Shown: positions 37,009-44,888 of the stretch, one piece after another
How the letters are laid out: the number at the start of each line of letters is the position of its first letter
How positions within the stretch are numbered: the stretch's first letter is position 1
Source: Paenibacillaceae bacterium
Lineage (GTDB): Bacteria; Bacillota; Bacilli; Paenibacillales; Paenibacillaceae
Reading direction: 5' to 3'
DNA length: 64,000 nucleotides
NCBI GenBank assembly: GCA_004134985.1
Contig: REGQ01000058.1
Location: 62,001-126,000, forward strand
Notes under the pieces: generated by a model
Databases searched by the model: none
The model's input: only the letters and a program-made list of their open reading frames with translations
What the model was told of the DNA's origin: nothing
Program-made: the position numbers and the translations under genes

Positions 37009-37268
37009 CCTTGCACCTCCAGCATTGCTTGCTGATTCTCAAACGGGACTGCGTCCGTCTTTACGAAAGAACATTTCCTTAGCAAGTATACCCTTTAATT
37101 GTAATTAAAAGAATGCAAACCCTACATTTTATACCAGTTATTTTCAAGCGCTAATGATTTCTGTTTCCGATCTATAGGATTGCCCTCCCATCAAAACGAC
37201 CGACCGGCAAAAGGCTTATTAAAAGTCAGCCGCTATGCTTGCATCTGAGAAATCTGCAACACCGCACT

Positions 37269-37299
37269 AAAAAACCGCCTGATCCACAGATCCGGCGGT
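37269..37299 (-). terminator. ytxJ terminator
   Basis: ACCGCC pairs with GGCGGT and inner GATC with GATC. The minus-strand transcript ends in six U residues, 12 bp beyond the ytxJ stop. Confidence 0.75.
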
Positions 37300-37311
37300 C
37301 GTTTCATACGA

Positions 37312-37653
37312 TCAATCCAGCACAGCCGTAATATGCTCATTCGTAATCGCCCAATGTGATGCCGTCCAATGTTTCTCCTTATTTCTAACCGCAATAATCT
37401 GTGGAGATTCATGCTTAACGTTAAGATCCTCTGCAATCCGGTTCGATACCGGTCGAGATTCAATCACCTTGACGAGAACAAAATCAGCATCAGCATCAAC
37501 ATGACTGCCGAGGTAAGCATCCAGTTCATTCAATGCATTGGCACTTACCGGGCATGTTGTGCTGTGTTTAAACACGATCTGCTGCTTGGTTGCGGATGCC
37601 TCCAGAACGGCACTCCAATCTTCAATCGAAGTAATTTCCCTGTAATTCGCCAT
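37312..37653 (-). CDS. ytxJ: Bacilliredoxin-like protein YtxJ
   Basis: The 113-residue thioredoxin-like protein belongs to the bacillithiol-associated YtxJ family. FKHSTTCPVSANAL holds the single active-site Cys (TCPVS). HESPQIIAVRN carries the cis-Pro strand. It probably removes bacillithiol from mixed disulfides. AAAGGAG precedes ATG 37653. An AT-rich tract (37720-37750) lies upstream. Confidence 0.88.
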   Translation of the reverse strand: MANYREITSIEDWSAVLEASATKQQIVFKHSTTCPVSANALNELDAYLGSHVDADADFVLVKVIESRPVSNRIAEDLNVKHESPQIIAVRNKEKHWTASHWAITNEHITAVLD

Positions 37654-37996
37654 ATTGCGGCACTCCTTTATTGAATCATTTAGCGCGGGCGTCTAGAGAT
37701 GTCAACAGATGCCTTATGCATCAATTATAATTATAATAATTATTACTGTCAACAGCAGGGAAGCACCCTTCTTAACAATAACTATACAACTTCTATGCAG
37801 CGATAATTTCTCCAATTAAACAGCTGTAATTTATTATGAGAAAATATTTATTATTTTCTCATATTGGTCCATCATAACCATTGTGGCAGCGACTCTTCTT
37901 TTCATTGGGAATTATTTCAATATTCTTATGTGCTATAGTTGTTCCTGGCTCAAATGATTGAGATGCTCACAGTGAAAAGGAGAGATTGATCGAACC
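37654..37996. other. Divergent AT-rich intergenic region
   Basis: About 340 bp between ytxJ (minus) and the NlpC/P60 gene (plus). The run ATTATAATTATAATAATTATTA at about 37727-37748 resembles Fur/PerR boxes only through its AT content. No convincing operator, RNA or ORF was seen. Confidence 0.5.
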
Positions 37997-38476
37997 ATGC
38001 TCAAAAGCAAACTACTGAAAAGCGCCGTTAGCTTCGGCTTGTTTATTTCTATCGGCTGGTCCTCGCTCGGGCCTGCTTCTATGCCAAAAGCAGAGGCGGC
38101 AACTGCCGCAACAGAAGAGCTGATTGCTATCGGATCGGAATTTCTCGGCGTTCCCTACCGCTTTGGCGCACCAACCGGAATAACTTCAGCATTTGACTGC
38201 TCGTCTTTCGTACAATATGTCTACTTGCAATCGGGAATCGAACTTCAGCGCACTTCCAGAGCGCAAGCCAATGTCGGCACCAAAGTCGACAAAGGATACT
38301 TGAGCAAGGGAGATCTTGTGTTCTTTAATACAAGCGGTAAAGGAATTAGCCATGTAGGGATTTATGCAGGCGATAATAAAATGCTGCACTCTTCCAGCAG
38401 CAAAGGAATTACGCTTTCCAAGATGAATACGAACTATTGGAATAAACGTTATGTTACAGCCCGTCGTGTCCTTTAG
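37997..38476 (+). CDS. NlpC/P60 cell-wall endopeptidase
   Basis: The 159-residue secreted enzyme has a signal peptide ending AEAA near residue 35 and one NlpC/P60 domain. The catalytic Cys is in SAFDCSSFVQY, the His in GISHVGIYAGD, and the third polar residue is the His of MLHSSSSKG. It should cleave D-glutamyl-diaminopimelate bonds in peptidoglycan. No SH3 or LysM targeting domain is present. AAAGGAGAG lies 12 nt before ATG 37997, slightly long spacing. Confidence 0.92.
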   Translation: MLKSKLLKSAVSFGLFISIGWSSLGPASMPKAEAATAATEELIAIGSEFLGVPYRFGAPTGITSAFDCSSFVQYVYLQSGIELQRTSRAQANVGTKVDKGYLSKGDLVFFNTSGKGISHVGIYAGDNKMLHSSSSKGITLSKMNTNYWNKRYVTARRVL

Positions 38477-38549
38477 CTAGAACTCGCTGGCGGCGGCCAA
38501 TACAACGCTTCATTAGAAAGTCTTTCCGCAAAACGTGAAATCGTCGCGT

Positions 38550-39551
38550 TTACAGCAAGGCCGGAGCTACATATTCATGCAGGAGCCTTCTGGACAGCAG
38601 CGCATTGTTGCGCCCCTCCACTTGCTTGCGGATGACAGCAACCAGATTATGCTCTGGTACAATGAACAGGTATTGGCCGCCATAACCCAGGGCGAAATAA
38701 TAATCGCACCAGCCGTTCGTCTCCGCATCTGAAACCCACCAATGAAAAGCATAATTTCCATACAAAGGCGGCTGATAATGCAGCAGGCCTTTGTTGTGAG
38801 CGCTTGTGGATTGCTCGATCCACTCCGGATGTATGAGCTGCTCACTCCCCCATTTTCCCCCTTGCAAATACAATAAACCGAACTTGGCCATGTCCGAAGC
38901 AGTCATTTGCATGCCGGTGCCGCCCTCGCTTACTCCTTCCTGCTCATTCCACTCAACGGTCTGAATGCCGAGCTGATCGAATAGCCGGGATCTGCCGTAT
39001 TCAAGCGCGCTCTTCCCCGTCCGTTTCGTAATGATCGCAGAGAGCAGATGAGAACAGCCCGAATTATAGGCGAAGGTGTGCGATGGTTCGTGAGTGAGCG
39101 GCTGCTTGGCGATATAGTGAAGCCAATCCTTCCCCTTTTTCATTTTAAAATAGGGCTTGTCAAACTCCGGCCAGTCCAGCCCCGCTGTCATCGTTAACAA
39201 ATGCCGCACCGTGATGTCTGATTTGCGCGGCTCCGTCTGCCTCGCTCTCTCGGCCCATTCCTCAAGATGATCTTCGACCGGATCATCCAAAGTAAACAAC
39301 CCCTCGGAAATCGCAATGCCTGTCAGCGCGGACAAGATACTCTTCGTACAGGAAAAGATCGGGGTGGCCCGGTCGCTTCCCTGCTTGTGCCACTTCCATA
39401 CAACCGCCCCGCTCCGAACGATGACGACATCCTCCAGCTTCCATTTCTCTGCGATTCCCTCGATGTTGTCCAAATACTGACGGTCCATAGCATAATCCTC
39501 GGGTTGGCCGTTCGGCAGATCACTGATCCGTTGCTGAAATTGCTCAAACAT
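38550..39551 (-). CDS. Serine hydrolase, class C beta-lactamase-like fold
   Basis: The protein has 333 residues from ATG 39551, which follows GGAGGAG by about 7 nt. SCTKSIL is the SxxK nucleophile motif, FAYNSG is the YxN-type motif, and the KTG equivalent is GYGGQYLF (HxG-like). The family includes penicillin-binding esterases and D-aminopeptidases. No signal peptide, so it is cytoplasmic. An upstream extension to 39620 would overlap the divergent yheCD start and is unlikely. Confidence 0.85.
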   Translation of the reverse strand: MFEQFQQRISDLPNGQPEDYAMDRQYLDNIEGIAEKWKLEDVVIVRSGAVVWKWHKQGSDRATPIFSCTKSILSALTGIAISEGLFTLDDPVEDHLEEWAERARQTEPRKSDITVRHLLTMTAGLDWPEFDKPYFKMKKGKDWLHYIAKQPLTHEPSHTFAYNSGCSHLLSAIITKRTGKSALEYGRSRLFDQLGIQTVEWNEQEGVSEGGTGMQMTASDMAKFGLLYLQGGKWGSEQLIHPEWIEQSTSAHNKGLLHYQPPLYGNYAFHWWVSDAETNGWCDYYFALGYGGQYLFIVPEHNLVAVIRKQVEGRNNALLSRRLLHEYVAPALL

Positions 39552-39642
39552 AGAAAACTCCTCCTTCGGAAAGACACTTAATTTGCAGATAAGCACAAGC
39601 GCCAATTTATTGACGGGCATAAATTGTGGTGAGGTGATACGT

Positions 39643-40425
39643 TTGTACCAAAAAAATTATAAGAGCAAGACATTGCGCGGCAAGCTGCGCGTATGTAGAA
39701 TGTTGTCGGCCAGCCCCAAGGTCAGGCGTCATGTTCCGGAAACCGTCGCTTATAACAAACGGAACTTGCGCCGTATGGTTAGCAAGCACAGCTCGCTTTA
39801 TGTCAAGTTGGATGTCGGATCGCATGGCATCGGTGTGTTCAAGATTACGAAGGCTGCCAACGGAACCTACCTGCTGTATTCCACTCAGCGGCGTCAGCAA
39901 CTTTGCTATGCGTTTCATAATCTGACTGACCTCAGTACCCATCTTAAAAAAGTACAGCCCGGCAAATTAATTATTCAGCGGGCAATCCCCATTGACAAGG
40001 TGCTGGGACGGCCTTATGACATCCGTGCAATGGTGCAGCGGAAGCCGGGCGGGTCTTGGAAATGCACAGGGCTAATGGGCAAGATCGGCATGAGAAACCG
40101 AATCGTTACCAATCATTATCAGGGAGCAGAGCTTTGCACGATGGATCAACTGTTCTCAAGGCAAGGTCTGTCCAAAGCAAAGGCAAGCACACGCAAAAAG
40201 CATCTCACGAAAACCGCGCTGAACATTTCTAAAGCATTAAGCAAACGCAAGAAAGGGATGCACGAGATGGGGGTCGACTTGGCTTATGATACAAAACAGC
40301 GGTTATGGGTAATTGAAGTCAATTCCAATCATCCCCAGTTCCATCCGCTTCGCAAGCTCGATCCGTCCGCATATCAACGGATGCTTCGCTATGCCCGCAG
40401 CTACGGGCGAAAGACTTCCCGCTAA
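39643..40425 (+). CDS. YheC/YheD-like spore-coat ATP-grasp protein
   Basis: The protein has 260 residues. I chose TTG 39643 because GAGGTGA lies 5 nt upstream and because MYQKNYKSKTLRGKLRVCR is the usual family N-terminus. An ATG at 39583 has no site and would overlap the neighbouring gene. The C-terminal half has ATP-grasp features: RPYDIRAMVQ, GMRNRIVTNHYQGAE, and the metal-binding WVIEVNSNHPQF. YheC/D proteins are associated with the endospore coat in Bacillus. The product is very basic. Confidence 0.85.
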   Translation: MYQKNYKSKTLRGKLRVCRMLSASPKVRRHVPETVAYNKRNLRRMVSKHSSLYVKLDVGSHGIGVFKITKAANGTYLLYSTQRRQQLCYAFHNLTDLSTHLKKVQPGKLIIQRAIPIDKVLGRPYDIRAMVQRKPGGSWKCTGLMGKIGMRNRIVTNHYQGAELCTMDQLFSRQGLSKAKASTRKKHLTKTALNISKALSKRKKGMHEMGVDLAYDTKQRLWVIEVNSNHPQFHPLRKLDPSAYQRMLRYARSYGRKTSR

Positions 40426-40449
40426 GCGGCCCGCAACTGCCTGTATGTA

Positions 40450-40520
40450 AAACTTAAACCACCCTTCGTCACGATGAATTCCCGGCATCATGACAAGCAG
40501 GTGGTTTAAGTTTATTTCTT
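40450..40520 (+). terminator. Long hairpin terminator between convergent genes
   Basis: AAACTTAAACCACC (40450-40463) pairs perfectly with GGTGGTTTAAGTTT (40500-40513). The 36-nt loop forms a second weak stem. A TTTATTTCTT tail follows on the plus strand, 25 bp after the yheCD-like gene. Confidence 0.75.
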
Positions 40521-40533
40521 ATCAGCGATCAGG

Positions 40534-40929
40534 CTAGTGTTTTTCGCGATCGCGGCCCCTCATCCCGGCCAAACCAATCAATCCGAGCAAACCAAGCCAG
40601 CCCCAGCTCATATTATTGCCATTATTGGCGTAGGTACGGTAACGGTTCGCTGTATTTGTTGCACCGTTATTGCTGTAATTACGGTAATTCCCGTCCGTAG
40701 TTACCCGATTGTTCATATTGTAGCCATCACGGTCATCAAAGTCACGATCCATCATTCCTGTACCTGCACCGTTCATGCCTGTACCTGAATTATCGGTTGC
40801 AGTTGAACCGGCTGTACCTCTCATCGACTGCGTTTTACCTTTTGTGTAACCTGAGTCGGCGAAAGCAGGAAGCGCCAAAATCATCATGAAAGCAGCGACC
40901 AGCAAGAAGCTTAGCGAAACGCGTTTCAT
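40534..40929 (-). CDS. WGxxGxxG-CTERM-like exported small protein
   Basis: The 131-residue protein has a signal peptide ending PAFADS, a long Asn/Gly/Tyr/Arg-rich low-complexity middle, and the C-terminal block MSWGWLGLLGLIGLAGMRGR followed by charged residues. That tripartite tail (W-G motif, hydrophobic helix, basic end) is the WGxxGxxG sorting-type tail known from Paenibacillus and relatives. Its processing enzyme is not known to me and is not adjacent. Confidence 0.75.
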   Translation of the reverse strand: MKRVSLSFLLVAAFMMILALPAFADSGYTKGKTQSMRGTAGSTATDNSGTGMNGAGTGMMDRDFDDRDGYNMNNRVTTDGNYRNYSNNGATNTANRYRTYANNGNNMSWGWLGLLGLIGLAGMRGRDREKH

Positions 40930-41064
40930 TGGGTTCCATCCCTTCTTTTCTATGAGTTCGCAACTTCAGCAATACCAGATCCGTTTAAAGGTCTGTGCTT
41001 CCTTTGCGCTCCCCCTTGTTTTTCCCGCCGACTTCAGAACTAATACATGGTTAAAGCTTCTACC

Positions 41065-42801
41065 TCACTTGCCGTCCAATGTTCCTGGAAGTCTTCCCAG
41101 CATTTGATTCACAATCACTTCAAGCTCGACAATTGCAAACGGTTTCGACATGGATGCATCTTTGCCTGGATGAATAATCCTTTTCATTTTGGCCTTTTTA
41201 TGCTTTGCTGACATTAAAATGAAGCGTGTATCGGGCTTGCTCTCATCGGCGGTCTGATGCCCGCCGCCGCGCCATTGCTGCAGCAGCGTCTCAGCAGACA
41301 GCTTTGGCAGCTCTACATCCAATATACATACATCGATTCGTTCCGTTTCCAACGTACGCAGCGCTTCTTCCCCATCGGTAACTTGCCAAATCCGCACAAA
41401 CAGATGCTCCAAATTGCGGACCAGCAATGAGCGGACAAAGGGATCATCGTCAGCAATCAACAGTTGTTTGCCATACACTGAATTTGACAGGGCAGTCTCA
41501 TCGTCCAGTGGAATCGGCACAGCAGCTGAAATCTGATTGCGCCCTTTGAGCTTCGAGCTGTACATCGCTTCGTCCGCTTCCTGCAGCCATTTTGGAATAG
41601 AAAGATCACTATGCCACTCGGCAATGCCTGCAGAGAATGTAACAAAGTAATCCTGTTTTTCATCTCTGGCAACTGCCGTCGTTCTTACCCGTTCCAGTAC
41701 ATTCTGGATTACTTTCATCCCTTCCTGCAGCGTCGTTGCAGGCATCACGACAATAAACTCCTCCCCGCCAAAGCGGGCAACCAAATCCGTAATACGCAGA
41801 TGATTTTGCAGCAGATTGGCAAGCCCCTGCAGCACCAGGTCGCCAGCAGCGTGCCCAAAAGAGTCATTGATTTGTTTGAAATGGTCGATATCCAGCAGAC
41901 AGACTATTAGCGGAGACGGGTATCTGACGATCCGCTGCAGCTCGGTTCGGATATATTGCTCAAGAAAGCGGCGGTTATAGGCGCCAGTCAACGGGTCGCG
42001 AAATGCCATTTGCTCAAAATACTTGTTGCGCTCCAGCATACTGTACAGCCGGGCGGACAACTCCTCGTAATGAAATGGTTTGGTAACGAAGTCATCCGCG
42101 CCGAGGTAGAAGCACTGCACTTTATCATTAATATTGGAACTTCCGGATAAAACAATAAGCGGAAGCCATTTGAAAGTGGGATCATCTTTGAGAAACTCGA
42201 ACAGTTCGTAACCAGAACGCGGGCTCATAATTAAATCAAGAATAATAAGATCAAATGAGTACTCCCTGATCATTTTTTTGCCGGTATCAACATCTGCTGC
42301 TTCCATGACAGTATAACCGTCTGCTTCCAGCCGCCGCTTCAGATATGCACGCAGCACATCGTCATCATCAATGACAAGCAGCCTCGATCTGCCGATGGAG
42401 GCTGCAGGCATATCCAAAACATCCGCTTCCTGCATGTCCCATTGTTTGGAACATTGCTCATATTCGATCACCAATGCGGCAAGCAGCTGTTTCGTTTCCT
42501 CAATTAACTGGTGTTTGTCCGCAGATGGCTGCGGCATGTCCCAACGTTCCAGCAATTGCTCGGCGAGCTGTCCAATTCCGTTTAACTCAAAAATCGGGGC
42601 GCTGCCTTTCATCGTATGAAACTTTTCGTATAAGTACTGAATTGCTTCCTTCGAAGGATTACTTTCCAGCTTTTCCACCATGAGTTGCAATTCAGGAAGT
42701 TCCTCGCCGAGCGCTTTAAGAAATTTGCGACGGCCTTCCTTAATTAATCTGGATTGTCGATTCAATTTTTCTTGCATGCGCAACTCTTCATGCGGAGCCA
42801 T
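41065..42801 (-). CDS. Hpt-REC-GGDEF-REC diguanylate cyclase
   Basis: The 578-residue protein has an Hpt domain (residues 20-115, phosphorylatable His in KFHTMKGSAPIF), a first receiver (130-250, Asp in LIILDLIMSPRSG), a GGDEF domain (280-440, PLTGAYNRRFLEQY and FGGEEFIVV), and a second receiver (455-575, Asp in VCILDVELP). The GGEEF site is intact, so c-di-GMP synthesis is expected. Hpt plus two receivers suggests an internal phosphorelay. No histidine kinase is adjacent. The start is not decided: ATG 42777 is an alternative. Confidence 0.9.
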   Translation of the reverse strand: MAPHEELRMQEKLNRQSRLIKEGRRKFLKALGEELPELQLMVEKLESNPSKEAIQYLYEKFHTMKGSAPIFELNGIGQLAEQLLERWDMPQPSADKHQLIEETKQLLAALVIEYEQCSKQWDMQEADVLDMPAASIGRSRLLVIDDDDVLRAYLKRRLEADGYTVMEAADVDTGKKMIREYSFDLIILDLIMSPRSGYELFEFLKDDPTFKWLPLIVLSGSSNINDKVQCFYLGADDFVTKPFHYEELSARLYSMLERNKYFEQMAFRDPLTGAYNRRFLEQYIRTELQRIVRYPSPLIVCLLDIDHFKQINDSFGHAAGDLVLQGLANLLQNHLRITDLVARFGGEEFIVVMPATTLQEGMKVIQNVLERVRTTAVARDEKQDYFVTFSAGIAEWHSDLSIPKWLQEADEAMYSSKLKGRNQISAAVPIPLDDETALSNSVYGKQLLIADDDPFVRSLLVRNLEHLFVRIWQVTDGEEALRTLETERIDVCILDVELPKLSAETLLQQWRGGGHQTADESKPDTRFILMSAKHKKAKMKRIIHPGKDASMSKPFAIVELEVIVNQMLGRLPGTLDGK

Positions 42802-42830
42802 AGGTGAGAATCACTTCCACTTCTGTTTGT

Positions 42831-43094
42831 TTAAGCTAATGCCTGTTTGGCAGCGTCCACGAGCAAATCAAACAGTTCATCATCTTCTTCCAGCTGCTCC
42901 TCCACTTCAAATATTTCCTCCTCGCTCCCGGAGCGGTCCAGGAAATGAAGTCCGTAACTCCAATCCTTGCCTTTCTTGCTCTGCAATGTAATTTCATAGG
43001 CGTCTCGGTGGCCTTCAACATTGAATTGGACTTGCCCTACGTAGCCATCCTCTTTGCTGTGTGTCATCGTCGTGTTCAAGATTGTCAGTTTCAA
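42831..43094 (-). CDS. Conserved hypothetical protein, 87 residues
   Basis: An acidic, soluble 87-residue protein with the sequence pattern of alternating strands (NVEGHRDAYEITLQSKKGKD) and a Glu/Asp-rich helical end. AGGAGG lies 11 nt before a TTG start at 43094. It is 30 bp upstream of the GGDEF gene in the same direction, so the two may be cotranscribed. No family was recognised. Confidence 0.6.
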   Translation of the reverse strand: MKLTILNTTMTHSKEDGYVGQVQFNVEGHRDAYEITLQSKKGKDWSYGLHFLDRSGSEEEIFEVEEQLEEDDELFDLLVDAAKQALA

Positions 43095-43254
43095 TGTTTT
43101 TCTATCCTCCTGCGCTGTCTAATAAAATCACGTATCTGATAGTACAGACAGCCTATTCTGATCTTGCCCTTAAGGCGATTTCACTTATTATAGCAATTCT
43201 GCCGAATTGGTCAAAGCAATTGTACCAAATAAATACAGGAAAAAGGCGCAGTCT

Positions 43255-44346
43255 TTACTCCTCATCATACTGGCGGGCGCTGCCAAGCTCTTTGATTACC
43301 TCTTCCAATGGTGCAGGATGCAGCAGTTCAACCGGCGATATCCCTTTTTCAAACTCGAAAAAATCGCCTTCAATCAAAGCCACATAACGGTTATTGTGAC
43401 TCGCAAAACGGATCTTGATCCCATAATCGGACAGGCGCCCTTTTACCGTCACGCCGTCCAGCTTGAACTTGAAATCCAGATCCGGCTGATGCTCCAGCAG
43501 CTGCGAAGTCGCTTCCATGACATAATCATGCGACCATTTCTGCTGCAGATCGCGTTTATCTGACGCAGCCCACATCTCCAGCTCCTGTTCTTCATGCTCC
43601 CGGCCAGATCTGTCCTGCTCGGGAACAGCTTCCCACTTCTCCTCCATGTACTGCTGCACCATGCCAACAACTTGTTCGCCAAGCATATCGGGCAGCGTTT
43701 TCTCGTAAGAGACAAATTTCAGAAACTCCTCAAAATATTTGGCGTGGGAGGCCTGATGGATTTTCAACTCCCATTCATCCAACATGCCTTCCTCCGGCAT
43801 ATGCGGATACTGAATGGATTTAATGCTGCGCGCACTGATTGCCATCTCAACATGCGAAATCAAACTGCGCTCGTCGGAAATCGCCGCAATTTTCGCTTCA
43901 AAATCGCATTTCATCACAAACAGCAGCGGCTCATCAAAATAACGGCTATGCTTAGCGCTTGCCACTATAAACGCGCCGCCCCGCACAGCGCTCGTGTCCG
44001 CATAAATGCGAACCATCTCATCCGCAAATCCAAAAAACTGCTCCTTGTTTTCCGCCTGTATTAGCCGCTGCATCAAATTGTAGTTGGGATTGCTGGAAAG
44101 CTCATAGCCCGGTTCAACTATAAATCTGCCAAGCTTGGTCGGGGCTGCCTCGGTCATCGGATTTTTCTCCACCTTGCGCTTGCTGATTCTGCCAAACTCG
44201 CTGTCTAGAAAGGAACGCAGCTCACTCTGTTCGTATTCTTCACCATTCATGGTTTGATAATGTTTAAATGACTTGCTGCCCGCTTGCGCTTCTCCGTTAT
44301 CGGTCTGAATGACGAAAAAAGACAAATAATGAACTGAAAATGCCAT
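43255..44346 (-). CDS. DUF3900-like protein
   Basis: The protein has 363 residues from ATG 44346 (AAAGGAG 11 nt upstream, MAFSVHYLSFFVIQTD). Phrases such as KLGRFIVEPGYELSSNPNYN, AVRGGAFIVASAKHSRYF and QYPHMPEEGMLDEWELKIHQ are strongly conserved in a Bacillota family I recall as DUF3900. Function unknown. It is soluble, without membrane spans. An extension to 44406 lacks a ribosome site. Confidence 0.75.
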   Translation of the reverse strand: MAFSVHYLSFFVIQTDNGEAQAGSKSFKHYQTMNGEEYEQSELRSFLDSEFGRISKRKVEKNPMTEAAPTKLGRFIVEPGYELSSNPNYNLMQRLIQAENKEQFFGFADEMVRIYADTSAVRGGAFIVASAKHSRYFDEPLLFVMKCDFEAKIAAISDERSLISHVEMAISARSIKSIQYPHMPEEGMLDEWELKIHQASHAKYFEEFLKFVSYEKTLPDMLGEQVVGMVQQYMEEKWEAVPEQDRSGREHEEQELEMWAASDKRDLQQKWSHDYVMEATSQLLEHQPDLDFKFKLDGVTVKGRLSDYGIKIRFASHNNRYVALIEGDFFEFEKGISPVELLHPAPLEEVIKELGSARQYDEE

Positions 44347-44480
44347 TGATCTATAAACTCCTTTACAAGCGTAAACGGCTGCACCGTCCCTGGGACGATG
44401 GAGCAAAGCGTTTCGCAGTGAAAGATAAGCCAGTTCGTTGAACGCAAACTTATACTTTCTTATATTTTTTAAAAATCTGC

Positions 44481-44780
44481 CTATAGCTTGAATCTGTTAA
44501 TTTGCTCCCATTGCTGTTCCTTAATCAAAATCTCCTTTTGCTTTCTCCCGAACAGGTCAAAATGGGGAAATTTCTCCCGCCGGTGAATATATCGGGGTTC
44601 CAGCCCATGTTGCTCACACCAGCTGCCGAGCTTCACAAGATCAGCGCAGCCGACCTTTGTCACTGTGCGAATGCCAGGAAATCGGTGATCAATCCAATAA
44701 TGGGTTAAATACGCTATTTCACCGCTGAGCACCTTGTCTTTCCATATATTCATTTCTGAGCGGTTGATGCCAAAAGCCAT
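44481..44780 (-). CDS. Conserved small protein, YneQ-like
   Basis: The 99-residue protein begins MAFGINRSEMNIWKDKVLSG (ATG 44780, AAGGGGG 7-8 nt upstream). IAYLTHYWIDHRFPG, TVTKVGC and KFPHFDLFGRKQKEIL resemble the B. subtilis YneQ family, which has no assigned function. The similarity is from memory and should be checked. It is divergent from the DEAD-box helicase gene. Confidence 0.6.
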   Translation of the reverse strand: MAFGINRSEMNIWKDKVLSGEIAYLTHYWIDHRFPGIRTVTKVGCADLVKLGSWCEQHGLEPRYIHRREKFPHFDLFGRKQKEILIKEQQWEQINRFKL

Positions 44781-44888
44781 TGATATCCCCCTTATCTTCA
44801 TTAATATTCATAACTGTTCGGCTTTTGCTGTCAAACCTGCTATACTGGTACAATCATGTCATCAATTGAAGAAAAGAGGCACTTTCTC

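Noticed and set aside
37720-37750. Fur or PerR box upstream of ytxJ
   Set aside because: The match rests on AT-rich runs only; neither the 7-1-7 PerR nor the Fur inverted repeat fits in a single register.
40930-41064. c-di-GMP or other riboswitch in the leader of the WGxxGxxG gene, next to the GGDEF gene
   Set aside because: GCGCAAAGG is present but the surrounding conserved GEMM core is not.
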